The notes beneath the pieces were generated by a model. It did no database searches, had not been told where the DNA came from, and was given only the letters and a program-made list of their open reading frames with translations. Positions 8,481 to 16,149 of a stretch of DNA of 46,235 bases are shown here, one piece after another (the first letter of the stretch is position 1; each line of letters starts with the position of its first letter). A program made the position numbers and the translations under genes. Source of the stretch: RGIG5472 sp051867615. Its GTDB lineage: Bacteria; Bacillota; Clostridia; Oscillospirales; Oscillospiraceae. The stretch is from NCBI GenBank assembly GCA_051867615.1, contig JBJDYU010000048.1, forward strand, positions 1 through 46,235. The letters run 5' to 3'.

Positions 8481-10682
8481 ATGGCGGAGCGCGGCAGAGT
8501 GGAAGGAACGGTGCTGCAGGTCGTTTTCCAGAACGAGGAAAACGGCTATGCCGTGCTGCGCCTGGCGGAGGAGACGGGAGAGCTGTTTACCCTGGTGGGC
8601 TGCGTCCCCGGCGCGGCGCCGGGAGAGCGTCTGAGCGCCTGCGGCGTCTGGGAGGAGCATCCCCAGCACGGGACGCAGTTTCACGCGGAGGAGACGGAGT
8701 GCCTGCTGCCGGAGGAGGAAGAGGAGATCGAGCGCTACCTCGCCTCCGGCGCGGTGAAGGGCGTGGGCCCCGCCACGGCGGAGAAGATCGTCAGCCGCTT
8801 CGGCGCGGAGACCTTTACCGTTCTCGCGGAGGAGCCGGAGCGGCTCACCTGCATCAAGGGCGTTACCGCCAAGCGCGCCCAGGAGATCGCGGAGAGCTTC
8901 CGTGAGCGCATGGGCGTACGGCGGCTGATAGAATTTTTGGGCCGCTACGAGCTGCCCGTGACGCTCAGTATGCAGCTTTACCGCCGCTTCGGCGCTTCGG
9001 CGCTGGAGCGGGTGCAGGACAACCCTTATCTGCTCTCCACGGAGGACTGCGGCGTACCCTTCGCCCACTCGGACGCCATCGCCCTGTCCCTGGGCTTCGC
9101 CGGGGACTGTGAGGCACGGGTGCAGGCGGCGGTGCTGTTTGAACTGAGCCACAATCTGAATAACGGCCATGTTTTTCTCCCGCGGGAGAAGCTCGTGGCT
9201 GCCGCGGCCCAGCTCATTGATCTGGATATGGAGCGGACGGAGCTGGCGCTCGATACGCTCATCGACCGGCACAGCGTCATCCAGCGCCGGGTGGCGAACG
9301 TGGAAGCCTGCTACCTCTACCGCCTGTTCGAGGCGGAGAGCTTTGTGGCGGAGAAGCTGCGGCTGCTGCTCAGCGCCGCGGCGGACGAGGGAAAGAACGT
9401 CACGCGCATCCTCTCCCAGGTGGAGGCGGAGCAGGGCGTGGTCTACGCGCCCGCCCAGCGCGAGGCGGTGCAGCTGGCGGCGAAGGAGGGGATGCTCCTG
9501 CTCACCGGCGGCCCCGGCACGGGCAAGACCACGGCGGTGCGGGGCATCCTCGCGGTCTTCGACCGCATGGGCCTTGAGACGCTGCTGCTGGCCCCCACGG
9601 GCCGGGCAGCCAAGCGCATGGGCGAGGTCTGCGGCCGGGAGGCCCAGACCATCCACCGCTGCCTCGGCATGAGCTGGAACGAGCGGACCGGCGCGGCGGC
9701 GTTTTTGAAGGGAGAAAAGGAGCCGCTGGAGGCGGACGCGGTCATTGTGGACGAGATGTCCATGGTGGACCTGCCTCTGATGCGCGCCTTGCTCGCGGCG
9801 CTGAAGCCGGGGACGCGGCTCGTCATGGTGGGTGACCCGGACCAGCTGCCCGCCGTGGGTCCGGGAAATGTGTTCGCGGACCTGATCCGCTGCGGCAAGG
9901 TCCCGGTGATCGCCCTGCGGGAGGTGTTCCGTCAGGCGGAGCAGTCCGCCATCATCCGCAGCGCCCACGAGGTGAACGCGGGCGTCTGTCCCGACCTCGG
10001 CAACAGGCAGGGGGAGTTTTTCTTCCTCACCCGCCGGGATGCGGGGCGCATGGCGGACACCATCGTGGAGCTCTGCCAGACCCGCCTGCCGAAGAACATG
10101 GGTATCGCCCCGGGAGAGATCCAGGTGCTGAGCCCCACGCGGAAAGGCCCCGCCGGGACGGAGGAGCTGAACCGCCGCCTGCAGGCCGCGCTGAACCCGC
10201 CGGAAAAGGGAAAGGGCGAGGTGGCCTTCGGCCGCTGGGTCTTCCGTCTGGGAGACCGGGTGATGCAGAACCGGAACAACTACGACGCCCTCTGGCAGAA
10301 GGCCGACGGCAGCGCCGGCACGGGCGTGTTCAACGGCGATGTGGGCCAGATCACGGAGGTGGACGGGGACGGCGGGTTCCTGGTGGTGGCCTTCGACGAC
10401 CGGAGCGTTGTTTACGACACGGAGATGCTGAAGGACCTGGAGCTGGCCTACGCCATGACGGTACATAAATCTCAGGGCAGCGAGTATAGGGCGGTGGTGT
10501 TCGCCGCGCTGAACGCCGCGCCGTCGCTGATGGTGCGGGGCGTGCTGTACACCGCCATCACCCGGGCGCGGGAGCTGCTGATTTTGGTGGGAGACGACGC
10601 GGCGGTGCGCCGCATGACGGAGAACGACCGCCAGCAGCGGCGCTACAGCGGGCTGAAATGGCGGCTGAAGAACGGAGTGTGA
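8481..10682 (+). CDS. recD2: RecD2-type ATP-dependent DNA helicase
   Basis: This 733-aa superfamily 1B 5'-3' helicase is the RecD2 form found in bacteria as a stand-alone protein. The N-terminal third contains an OB-like region and helix-hairpin-helix motifs (GVGPATAEKIV near residue 95). The motor begins with Walker A GGPGTGKTT near residue 345 and Walker B VDEMSMVD near residue 425, and ends with TVHKSQGSE and the UvrD_C-like YTAITRARELL. AAGGAG precedes the ATG. The family acts in repair and replication-stress tolerance. It lies in the same operon as uvrA, uvrB and radC, and comF begins right after it. Confidence 0.95.
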   Translation: MAERGRVEGTVLQVVFQNEENGYAVLRLAEETGELFTLVGCVPGAAPGERLSACGVWEEHPQHGTQFHAEETECLLPEEEEEIERYLASGAVKGVGPATAEKIVSRFGAETFTVLAEEPERLTCIKGVTAKRAQEIAESFRERMGVRRLIEFLGRYELPVTLSMQLYRRFGASALERVQDNPYLLSTEDCGVPFAHSDAIALSLGFAGDCEARVQAAVLFELSHNLNNGHVFLPREKLVAAAAQLIDLDMERTELALDTLIDRHSVIQRRVANVEACYLYRLFEAESFVAEKLRLLLSAAADEGKNVTRILSQVEAEQGVVYAPAQREAVQLAAKEGMLLLTGGPGTGKTTAVRGILAVFDRMGLETLLLAPTGRAAKRMGEVCGREAQTIHRCLGMSWNERTGAAAFLKGEKEPLEADAVIVDEMSMVDLPLMRALLAALKPGTRLVMVGDPDQLPAVGPGNVFADLIRCGKVPVIALREVFRQAEQSAIIRSAHEVNAGVCPDLGNRQGEFFFLTRRDAGRMADTIVELCQTRLPKNMGIAPGEIQVLSPTRKGPAGTEELNRRLQAALNPPEKGKGEVAFGRWVFRLGDRVMQNRNNYDALWQKADGSAGTGVFNGDVGQITEVDGDGGFLVVAFDDRSVVYDTEMLKDLELAYAMTVHKSQGSEYRAVVFAALNAAPSLMVRGVLYTAITRARELLILVGDDAAVRRMTENDRQQRRYSGLKWRLKNGV

Positions 10683-10687
10683 GACGG

Positions 10688-11347
10688 ATGGCCGGGAAGC
10701 TGGGCAAGCGGGTGCTGGATCTGCTGTTTCCGCCCAAGTGCGTCTTCTGCGGCGTGCTGACGGAGGGCGGCGCGGTCTGCCCGGACTGCGAAAGGAGCCT
10801 GCCCTTCACCGGGGAAAAGGCCCTGCGCCATGGCGCGGGGTACGGCTGCTGCTGCGCCCCGCTCTATTACGAGGACAAGGCGCGGGAGTCCTTGCTGCGC
10901 TTTAAGTTCAGCGGCTGCGACCACTACGCGGAGTGCTACGGCGAGCTGATGGCCCGCTGTGCGGCGCTGGAGCTGTCCGGCCGCTTCGACCTTGTGACCT
11001 GGGTGCCGGTGAGCGCGAAGCGCAGGCGCCAGCGGGGCTATGACCAGGCGGAGCTGCTGGCAAAAAGTATGTGCCGGCTCTGGGAGACGGAGCCGGTGCG
11101 GACGCTGCGCAAGACCCGGGACAACCCGCCCCAGTCCGGCATTGCCGCGCCGGAGGAGCGCCGGGCCAACGTGCTGGGCGTGTATGAAGCGGTGGAGCCG
11201 GAGCGCTTTGGCGGCAGGCGGCTTTTGCTGGTGGACGATATCCTCACCACCGGCAGCACCCTCGCGGAGGCGGCGCGGACGCTGCGGCTCGCGGGCGCGG
11301 CGGAGGTGGTCTGCGCGGCTTTGGCCATGAGCGCGGAGCGGGACTGA
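10688..11347 (+). CDS. comF: ComF family phosphoribosyltransferase-like protein
   Basis: This is about 219 aa if started at ATG 10688; an ATG at 10658 inside the recD2 end would add ten residues. I prefer 10688 because the family begins close to the LLFPPKC motif. The N-terminus carries a zinc ribbon (CVFCG ... CPDC) and the C-terminus a PRPP-binding motif (LLLVDDILTTGSTL). ComF proteins are linked to natural DNA uptake in B. subtilis and to DNA repair or nucleotide salvage elsewhere. The recD2 neighbour fits a DNA-processing role, but competence is not shown. No clear terminator follows. Confidence 0.9.
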   Translation: MAGKLGKRVLDLLFPPKCVFCGVLTEGGAVCPDCERSLPFTGEKALRHGAGYGCCCAPLYYEDKARESLLRFKFSGCDHYAECYGELMARCAALELSGRFDLVTWVPVSAKRRRQRGYDQAELLAKSMCRLWETEPVRTLRKTRDNPPQSGIAAPEERRANVLGVYEAVEPERFGGRRLLLVDDILTTGSTLAEAARTLRLAGAAEVVCAALAMSAERD

Positions 11348-11462
11348 CGCGCTCTTTATAAAAATGTTATGGAAACCAAATGGACAGGCGCGGCGGCGTC
11401 CTTGGGGGATTTTAACAAAGCGTCCCGTCACATAGAAGGCGGGAATGGGACAAAGAATGGTA

Positions 11463-11491
11463 TTGCAAAACGGGGAAAGTATTTGTATAAT
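11463..11491 (+). promoter_or_regulatory. Sigma-A promoter for mreB
   Basis: TTGCAA at 11463-11468 and TATAAT at 11486-11491 are separated by 17 bp. It lies 85 bp ahead of the mreB start and shows that mreB is transcribed separately from the upstream repair run. The stretch 11348-11462 shows no gene. Confidence 0.8.
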
Positions 11492-11575
11492 GTAAAATAG
11501 AATGGTATACGGCGGCGGAACGCGAACGCCGGCGCAGTGGAATACAGATTTCTGAGAGAATATGAGGTAGAAGCT

Positions 11576-12604
11576 ATGTGCGCTTGGAGCAAGGATATCG
11601 GTATCGACCTCGGCACGGCCTCCGTGCTGGTTTATGTAAAGGGCAAGGGCATCGTGCTGAACGAGCCCTCCGTGGTGGCTATGGACAAGAACACGGGGAA
11701 GCTCCTGAAGGTGGGCACGGACGCGCAGGCCATGCTGGGCCGCACCCCGGGCAACATCATCGCCATCCGCCCGCTGCGGGACGGCGTGATCTCCGACTAC
11801 GACATGACGGAGCGGATGCTGAAGGAGTTCATCCACAAGGTGGCCGGCTTCCAGTTCTTCAAGCCCCGGGTCATCATCTGCGTCCCCTCCGGCATCACGG
11901 AGGTGGAGGAGCGCGCCGTCATCGACGCGGGCATCCAGGCCGGCGCCCGGAAGGTCTACCTCATCGAGGAGCCGGTGGCGGCCGCCATCGGCGCGGGCAT
12001 CGACATCACCAAGCCCGACGGCCACATGGTGGTGGATATCGGCGGCGGCACCGCGGATATCGCGGTGATCTCCCTCTCCGGCGTGGTGGAGTCCTGCTCC
12101 ATCAAGGTGGCGGGCGATAAGCTGAACGAGTCCGTCGTCAAGTATATGCGCCGCAAGTACAATATCCTCATCGGCGAGCGCACGGCTGAGGAAATGAAGA
12201 TCAAGGTGGGCTGCGTCTATCCCAAGGAGGAGGAAGCCTTCCTGGAGGTCAAGGGCCGCTGCCTGATGACGGGTCTTCCCAAGGTGGTGCGGGTGTCCTC
12301 CTCCGAAATGATGGAAGCCTTTGAGGAGCCGGTGGAGCGCATCATGGAGGCCATCCACTCCGTGCTGGAGCGGACGCCCCCCGAACTGGTGGCGGATATC
12401 TCCGTCAACGGCATCGTTATGACCGGCGGCGGCTCCCTGGTGGACGGCTTCGACAAGCTGGTCACCGCCCGCACCGGCATCCACACCGTTATCGCGGATG
12501 ACGCCATTTCCTGCGTCGCCATCGGCACGGGCAAGAGCCTGGACGAGATCGGCTCCATGCAGGACGGCACCATGAACCTTTCGAGAAGAAAGCAGATGAA
12601 CTGA
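11576..12604 (+). CDS. mreB: MreB/Mbl-family rod-shape actin homologue
   Basis: This 342-aa bacterial actin guides lateral cell-wall synthesis from the inner face of the membrane. Nucleotide-binding motifs are present: phosphate-1 GIDLGTASVLVY, phosphate-2 VDIGGGTADIAV, and the adenosine motif MTGGGSLVDG. The sequence is closest in feel to Mbl (VKGKGIVLNEPSVVA, RTPGNIIAIRPL). ATG 11576 is preferred because TGAGGT lies 8-9 nt ahead; an upstream in-frame ATG at 11537 would add 13 unusual residues. It stands alone without mreCD. Its TGA stop codon is also the first three bases of the repeat element at 12602-12766. Confidence 0.93.
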   Translation: MCAWSKDIGIDLGTASVLVYVKGKGIVLNEPSVVAMDKNTGKLLKVGTDAQAMLGRTPGNIIAIRPLRDGVISDYDMTERMLKEFIHKVAGFQFFKPRVIICVPSGITEVEERAVIDAGIQAGARKVYLIEEPVAAAIGAGIDITKPDGHMVVDIGGGTADIAVISLSGVVESCSIKVAGDKLNESVVKYMRRKYNILIGERTAEEMKIKVGCVYPKEEEAFLEVKGRCLMTGLPKVVRVSSSEMMEAFEEPVERIMEAIHSVLERTPPELVADISVNGIVMTGGGSLVDGFDKLVTARTGIHTVIADDAISCVAIGTGKSLDEIGSMQDGTMNLSRRKQMN

Positions 12605-12766
12605 TACTATTTTCCAATAAAAAGCTGGCACTTTTTATTGGAAAGGCGCCGCTTAAAGCGTCGCCCATCTGCGCTAAGAGCGCAGATGCCGTCTCATGCA
12701 GACTCCGACGCGCTGACGCGCTATGAAAAGTAGACAAAGTCTACTTTTCATGGGAGTCTAGTATGA
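12602..12766 (+). mobile_element. 165-bp MITE-like multi-hairpin repeat, short form
   Basis: The element runs from TGATACTA to TAGTATGA, i.e. TGA + TACTA ... TAGTA + TGA, a short perfect terminal inverted repeat with TGA on both sides. Inside are a 14-bp stem (12611-12624/12631-12644), a 9-bp stem with one mismatch (12645-12665), a perfect 10-bp stem (12666-12675/12679-12688) and a perfect 13-bp stem (12723-12735/12739-12751). The last is enclosed by AGACTCC/GGAGTCT arms (12700-12706/12753-12759). It starts on the mreB stop codon and ends 6 bp before the terminator stem. A second copy, inverted and cargo-bearing, lies at 16074-17432. No coding capacity is seen; mobility is inferred from the two copies. 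Confidence 0.75.
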
Positions 12767-12772
12767 AAATAG

Positions 12773-12807
12773 AAAGAGGAGGGATGCGAAGCATCCCTCC
12801 TCTTTTT
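12773..12807. terminator. Bidirectional terminator between mreB and zinc-ribbon gene
   Basis: A perfect 15-bp stem (AAAGAGGAGGGATGC / GCATCCCTCCTCTTT) with a GAA loop, flanked by T-rich tracts on both strands. It can end transcription of mreB from the left and of the minus-strand gene at 12806 from the right. Confidence 0.85.
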
Positions 12808-13009
12808 ACCTGTCCGGCAATTCTTTCAGCATACGGATGGTTCTGTAGACCTCGCCGCAGGCGGGACAGCGCCAGTCGCAGTCGCTCTTTTTGGCTTTCC
12901 TGTGCAGCTGCGTCAGCTCCGCCTGTCCGCATTTGGGACACAGCGCCGCCTGGGAGGACCAGAGCCTTTTCAGTAATTTTACTTCTTCTTCGCGGCTGTT
13001 CGTGTACAT
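12806..13009 (-). CDS. Small zinc-ribbon protein
   Basis: This 67-aa protein has two CxxC knuckles (LCPKCG and WRCPACG) forming a probable zinc ribbon, preceded by a charged helix (SREEEVKLLKRLW). The start is ATG 13009, with GAGGAGG six nt ahead; a TTG further upstream lies inside the ribosome-binding site. It is the last gene of the minus-strand ApbE/NusG-II/Gx group and ends against the bidirectional terminator. Function unknown; such ribbons usually bind nucleic acid or protein partners. Confidence 0.8.
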   Translation of the reverse strand: MYTNSREEEVKLLKRLWSSQAALCPKCGQAELTQLHRKAKKSDCDWRCPACGEVYRTIRMLKELPDR

Positions 13010-13048
13010 AGGCGTCCTCCTCAAAATCCGGCGGCGTTCCCGGCCACG

Positions 13049-13564
13049 CTATATCTCCCAGCGGAGCTTTGTGGCGTCCATGGCCCGGAACAGCAGGGAG
13101 GAAAGCGCTCCCGTCACCGTGCCGGAGAGGACGGAGACAAGGAGCAGCGCCGGGAGATAGCCCAGCACGGCGGTGTTGCCCAGCGTCAGGAGGGCGGCGC
13201 AGATCTGCCCCAGGTTGTGGGCGGCGGCCCCGAGGATGGAGACGCCGTACAGCGACAGCCGCCGCCAGCGCACCGCGAGGGACATGACGCAGAGGGCGAA
13301 AAAGCCCCCCAGGGCGGAATAGAGCAGCGCCGAGGCATTTCCGGCGAACAGCGCCCCCAGAAGCACCCTGGCTCCCAGAACGGCGAAGGCCATGGGCGCG
13401 CCGAGGTAGCAGAGGGCGAACAGGGTCACCACGTTCGCAAGGCCCAGCTTCACCCCCGGAAGGGGGATCAGCAGGGGCAGGGGAAAGAGCCGCTCCATAT
13501 AATTCAGGGCCAGGGCCAGGGCGGTCAGCAGGGCCGCCAGGGCCAGACGCTTCGTTTGCCGCAT
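13049..13564 (-). CDS. Gx transporter / heptaprenyl diphosphate synthase component I-like membrane protein
   Basis: This 171-aa inner-membrane protein has five to six hydrophobic helices and the family's N-terminal signature LALNYMERLFPLPLLIPLPGVKLGLANVV (read in parts). The family (PF07456-type) is called 'heptaprenyl diphosphate synthase component I' or 'Gx transporter', and its true role is unclear. It is 13 bp downstream of the NusG-II gene in the same operon as ApbE. In Listeria and lactobacilli, a protein of this type and a NusG-II protein belong to the flavin-based electron-transfer locus (EetB/EetA, from memory), which suggests a membrane redox function here. Confidence 0.85.
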   Translation of the reverse strand: MRQTKRLALAALLTALALALNYMERLFPLPLLIPLPGVKLGLANVVTLFALCYLGAPMAFAVLGARVLLGALFAGNASALLYSALGGFFALCVMSLAVRWRRLSLYGVSILGAAAHNLGQICAALLTLGNTAVLGYLPALLLVSVLSGTVTGALSSLLFRAMDATKLRWEI

Positions 13565-13577
13565 CCCCTCGCCCCCT

Positions 13578-13982
13578 TTAGCCCAGCGCGGCGTCCAGCG
13601 CCGCGCTGCTGCCGCCGGAAAGGCGCACCGTCAGCCGGTTCGGCAGGCACACGATGCTCTCGCCGCCGCGGGTGATCTTCCCGGTGTGGAGGCAGTCCTT
13701 GCCCGGACAGTCGGTCCAGACCACCTCCGCACCCTCCCGCGTCAGGCGGATGGACAGGGGATAGGGCAGGCCCTCCGGCGTCAGCAGCAGCTCCTCCTCC
13801 AGCGTCGAAAGGGCATAGACCCCGACGGTCTCGCCCTCCACCGTGACGGTGGCGGTGAGAGCGCCGCCGCTCTGGCCGCCGTAAAACAGCAGGAAAGAAA
13901 GACCCGCCAGCAGCAGCACGAAAGCCGCCGCCAGCGCGTCGCCCCAGCCGAAAGTCCGCTTAATGGATGATCTCATACTCAT
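13578..13982 (-). CDS. NusG domain II-containing membrane-anchored protein
   Basis: This 134-aa protein has one N-terminal transmembrane helix (ALAAAFVLLLAGLSFLLFYG) and a compact extracytoplasmic domain of the NusG-II type, with the recognisable WTDCPGKDCLHTGKI and IVCLPNRLTVRL blocks. It is not the transcription factor NusG: there is no NGN or KOW domain. Its start overlaps the apbE 3' end by 23 nt, so the two are translationally coupled. ATG 13976 is an alternative start. Partnership with the flavin transferase and the Gx protein suggests a flavin or redox role at the membrane (inference). Confidence 0.87.
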   Translation of the reverse strand: MSMRSSIKRTFGWGDALAAAFVLLLAGLSFLLFYGGQSGGALTATVTVEGETVGVYALSTLEEELLLTPEGLPYPLSIRLTREGAEVVWTDCPGKDCLHTGKITRGGESIVCLPNRLTVRLSGGSSAALDAALG

Positions 13983-14961
13983 AGGGATGCGCCGCGGAGG
14001 AGGAGTCGAAGCTCCCCTCCAGTCCTTCCGTGATCAGCACCCGGCCGTCCTCCGTCACCAGCACCAGCTCAAAGCTCCCAAGCTCCCGCCAGAGGGCGAT
14101 GGAGCGCTCCTCCCCCAGCACATAGCAGGCGGTGGAGAACGCGTCGCAGAGCGCGCCGCTCTCGTGGGAGATCACCGTCACGGAGAGCAGGCCGCTCTCG
14201 GCGGGACAGCCCGTGGCGGGATCGATGATGTGGTGATAGGTCTTGCCGTTTTCCTCGAAATAGCGCTCATAGCCGCCGGAGGTGACGGCGAAAGCGTCGG
14301 AGAGGGACAGCGTCCCCACATAGGCGGAGCCATCGCCGGGGTCCCGCACGCCGATGAGCCATGAGCTGCCATCCTCTTTCACGCCCCTGCAGTAGATGTT
14401 GCCCCCCAGGGCCGCAAGACCGCTTTCCACGCCCTCCGCTTCCCAGAGCGCCGCCACCCGGTCAGAGGTGTAGCCCTTGGCAACGCCGCCCAAATCGATG
14501 GCCGCGCCCGGTGCGAGGGTGACGGCGTCACCGTCGATGGTAATGCCCTCGCTTCCCACATGGGTCAGCAGCTCCAGCAGCTCCTGCTCCGAAGGGACGC
14601 GGTAAGCGTCCTCCGTAAAGCCCCAGGCGGAGACCACCGGGGCGATGGTCACGTCAAAAGCGCCCTCCGTGGCGGCAGTATAGGAGAGACATTGGCGCAG
14701 CAGCGCCGCCAGCTCCGCATCCTGCACCGTCTCGCCTTGGTTTAAGCGGGAAACGAGACTGTCCTCCCGGGTGCGGGAGAGGATCTCCTCCAGCCGCAGG
14801 ACCTCCTCCCGGGCGGAAAGGCCTGCGCCGCCGTACAGCGTCAGGCGCATGGCGGTGTCCATGGCGAAAAAGTCCGTGTATTCCGCTCCGCCGCCGCAGC
14901 CGCACAGCAGCAGCGCCGCGCACAGCAGCGCCGCGCCTATGCTCCGCTTGATTCGCCGCAT
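13960..14961 (-). CDS. apbE: FAD:protein FMN transferase (ApbE), lipoprotein
   Basis: This enzyme of about 333 aa transfers FMN from FAD to Ser/Thr of target redox proteins. ATG 14961 is selected because GGGAGGTG lies just upstream and a lipoprotein signal follows at once (LLCAALLLCGCGGG, lipobox Cys near residue 20), so it acts outside the cytoplasmic membrane. Family motifs include FFAMDTAMRLTLYG, DLGGVAKGYTSDRV, and the HHIIDPATGCPAESG region with the magnesium-binding Asp/Thr. It heads the minus-strand operon driven by the promoter at 14993-15021. No flavinylated partner with an FMN-binding domain is seen in this window. Confidence 0.93.
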   Translation of the reverse strand: MRRIKRSIGAALLCAALLLCGCGGGAEYTDFFAMDTAMRLTLYGGAGLSAREEVLRLEEILSRTREDSLVSRLNQGETVQDAELAALLRQCLSYTAATEGAFDVTIAPVVSAWGFTEDAYRVPSEQELLELLTHVGSEGITIDGDAVTLAPGAAIDLGGVAKGYTSDRVAALWEAEGVESGLAALGGNIYCRGVKEDGSSWLIGVRDPGDGSAYVGTLSLSDAFAVTSGGYERYFEENGKTYHHIIDPATGCPAESGLLSVTVISHESGALCDAFSTACYVLGEERSIALWRELGSFELVLVTEDGRVLITEGLEGSFDSSSAAHPYEYEIIH

Positions 14962-14992
14962 GGCCGCACCTCCCGCCGATGATCTTGCTTTC

Positions 14993-15021
14993 AGCATAGC
15001 ATAATTATGCCCGCCGCGCAA
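14993..15021 (-). promoter_or_regulatory. Promoter for apbE operon with palindrome in spacer
   Basis: Read on the minus strand, TTGCGC (15016-15021) and TATGCT (14993-14998) are 17 bp apart with a TGC extended -10. A perfect 12-bp palindrome GCATAATTATGC (14999-15010) fills much of the spacer, the position expected for a repressor operator. Confidence 0.6.
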
Positions 15022-15101
15022 TAAAAACGGCCGCGGGAAGCCCAAAGACGGAAGCGTGGGCGGCGCTTTTTTCATGGAAAAAAGAGAATGCGGAAAATAT
15101 C

Positions 15102-15130
15102 TTGCAAATAGGATTCGACTCTGTTAAAAT
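15102..15130 (+). promoter_or_regulatory. Sigma-A promoter for the 15191 gene
   Basis: TTGCAA at 15102-15107 and TAAAAT at 15125-15130 are separated by 17 bp with a TGT extended -10. It is divergent from the apbE promoter. Confidence 0.7.
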
Positions 15131-15190
15131 AATAAGGCTTATGGAATAAATGGGGGAATGAGTGACCCTCTTAGCTGGAGGATTCGATAG

Positions 15191-15964
15191 ATGGCAAAAA
15201 CCAAAAGAGCGCTGAAAAAGACGCAGGCAAAGAGCAAGGAAAAGATGAATGTGCTGGCGGCCCTGTTTGTGGCGGGCTGCCTGCTGGAGACTTATCTGCT
15301 GCTGGTACATAAATTCTATACCCGGGGAACGGGCGCGCAGATGATGGCGACGGCCAAGGTGCTGGCGGCGACGCCCTTCGTAGGGCTGCTCCTTGTGGTA
15401 GCGGGCGCGGTGCTGCTGCGCCGGGGCCAGGGAAAGCTGCGGAGCTGGGGCGGCTGCTGTGTCGGCGGCGGCCTGTTTCTGGCCGTGGCGGCTCTGCTCT
15501 GCCTGAAGGTCAACACCGGCGCCGCCGGGATGCTGGGCTTCGCGGTGCCCGTCGCCATGCTGCTGGCTGTGGTGTATGAGCTGTATGTGAGCGAGTTTTT
15601 CTGGATCGCCGCCAGCCTGACGGCGACGCTCTGCGCTCTGTGGTACTGGCGGCGCTGCTCCGCCATCAGTTACCTCCGCGTCAGCGCTGTGGTGCTGATG
15701 CTGCTCGTCCTCGCGGCGGTGGCAGTCGTGGCGGTGCTGAGCTGGCGGGCGCTGCAGAGCAAGGGCCTCCTCGTCTTCCGGGGCCGCAGGTTCCGTATGC
15801 TGGAGGAGGACGCCGACAAGCCGGTGCTGTTCGCCGCGTACGGGCTGTGCCTGGCGGCGCTGCTGCTCTCCCTGGTGAAGGCGTCGCTGGCGTTCTATGC
15901 GGTCTGCGCGCTGTGCGTGGTGCTGTTCGCCGCAGCGGTCTACTACACCGTGACCGCATTATAA
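15191..15964 (+). CDS. Polytopic membrane protein of unknown function
   Basis: I do not recognise this 257-aa protein. It has a Lys-rich cytosolic N-terminus (KTKRALKKTQAKSKEK), about eight hydrophobic segments, and one longer positively charged loop (LLVFRGRRFRMLEEDADKP) near residue 195. There are no catalytic motifs. TGGAGG lies 9 nt before the ATG, an extended -10 promoter precedes it, and a strong terminator follows, so it is a single-gene unit between the apbE operon and the HNH-bearing element. Confidence 0.8.
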   Translation: MAKTKRALKKTQAKSKEKMNVLAALFVAGCLLETYLLLVHKFYTRGTGAQMMATAKVLAATPFVGLLLVVAGAVLLRRGQGKLRSWGGCCVGGGLFLAVAALLCLKVNTGAAGMLGFAVPVAMLLAVVYELYVSEFFWIAASLTATLCALWYWRRCSAISYLRVSAVVLMLLVLAAVAVVAVLSWRALQSKGLLVFRGRRFRMLEEDADKPVLFAAYGLCLAALLLSLVKASLAFYAVCALCVVLFAAAVYYTVTAL

Positions 15965-15975
15965 AGTAACAAAGA

Positions 15976-16026
15976 AAATAAAAAAACAGCGCGCCCCGCC
16001 GGTTCCCGGCGGGGCGCGTTTCTTCT
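15976..16026. terminator. Strong bidirectional terminator
   Basis: A perfect 13-bp GC-rich stem (CGCGCCCCGCCGG at 15990-16002, CCGGCGGGGCGCG at 16006-16018, loop TTC), followed by TTTCTTCTT on the plus strand and by a seven-T run on the minus strand. It ends the 15191 gene. On the other strand it would serve genes read leftward, including the tail-like gene at 17430 if the intervening element is ignored. Confidence 0.9.
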
Positions 16027-16109
16027 TACGGACTTGAGGAAAGCGGAACAGGTCAGGGCTTCGTCTCCGCCGCTCATACTAGACTCCCATGAAAAGTAGA
16101 CAAAGTCTA

Positions 16110-16145
16110 CTTTTCATAGCGCGTCAGCGCGTCGGAGTCTGCATG
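16110..16145 (-). repeat. 36-bp direct repeat, left border of the HNH insert
   Basis: A perfect 36-bp match to 17305-17340 in the same orientation and to 12695-12730 in the opposite one. It begins CTTTTCATAGCGCG and ends GTCTGCATG. It is an internal segment of the stop-codon repeat, duplicated around the insert. Confidence 0.9.
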
Positions 16146-16149
16146 AGAC

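Noticed and set aside
12489..12737. Similar short open frames (FHSASARRSLH type) at 12489-12737 and 17295-17630
   Set aside because: Their similarity comes from the shared repeat element; they read through hairpins and overlap mreB or the tail-like gene, so they are not taken as genes.
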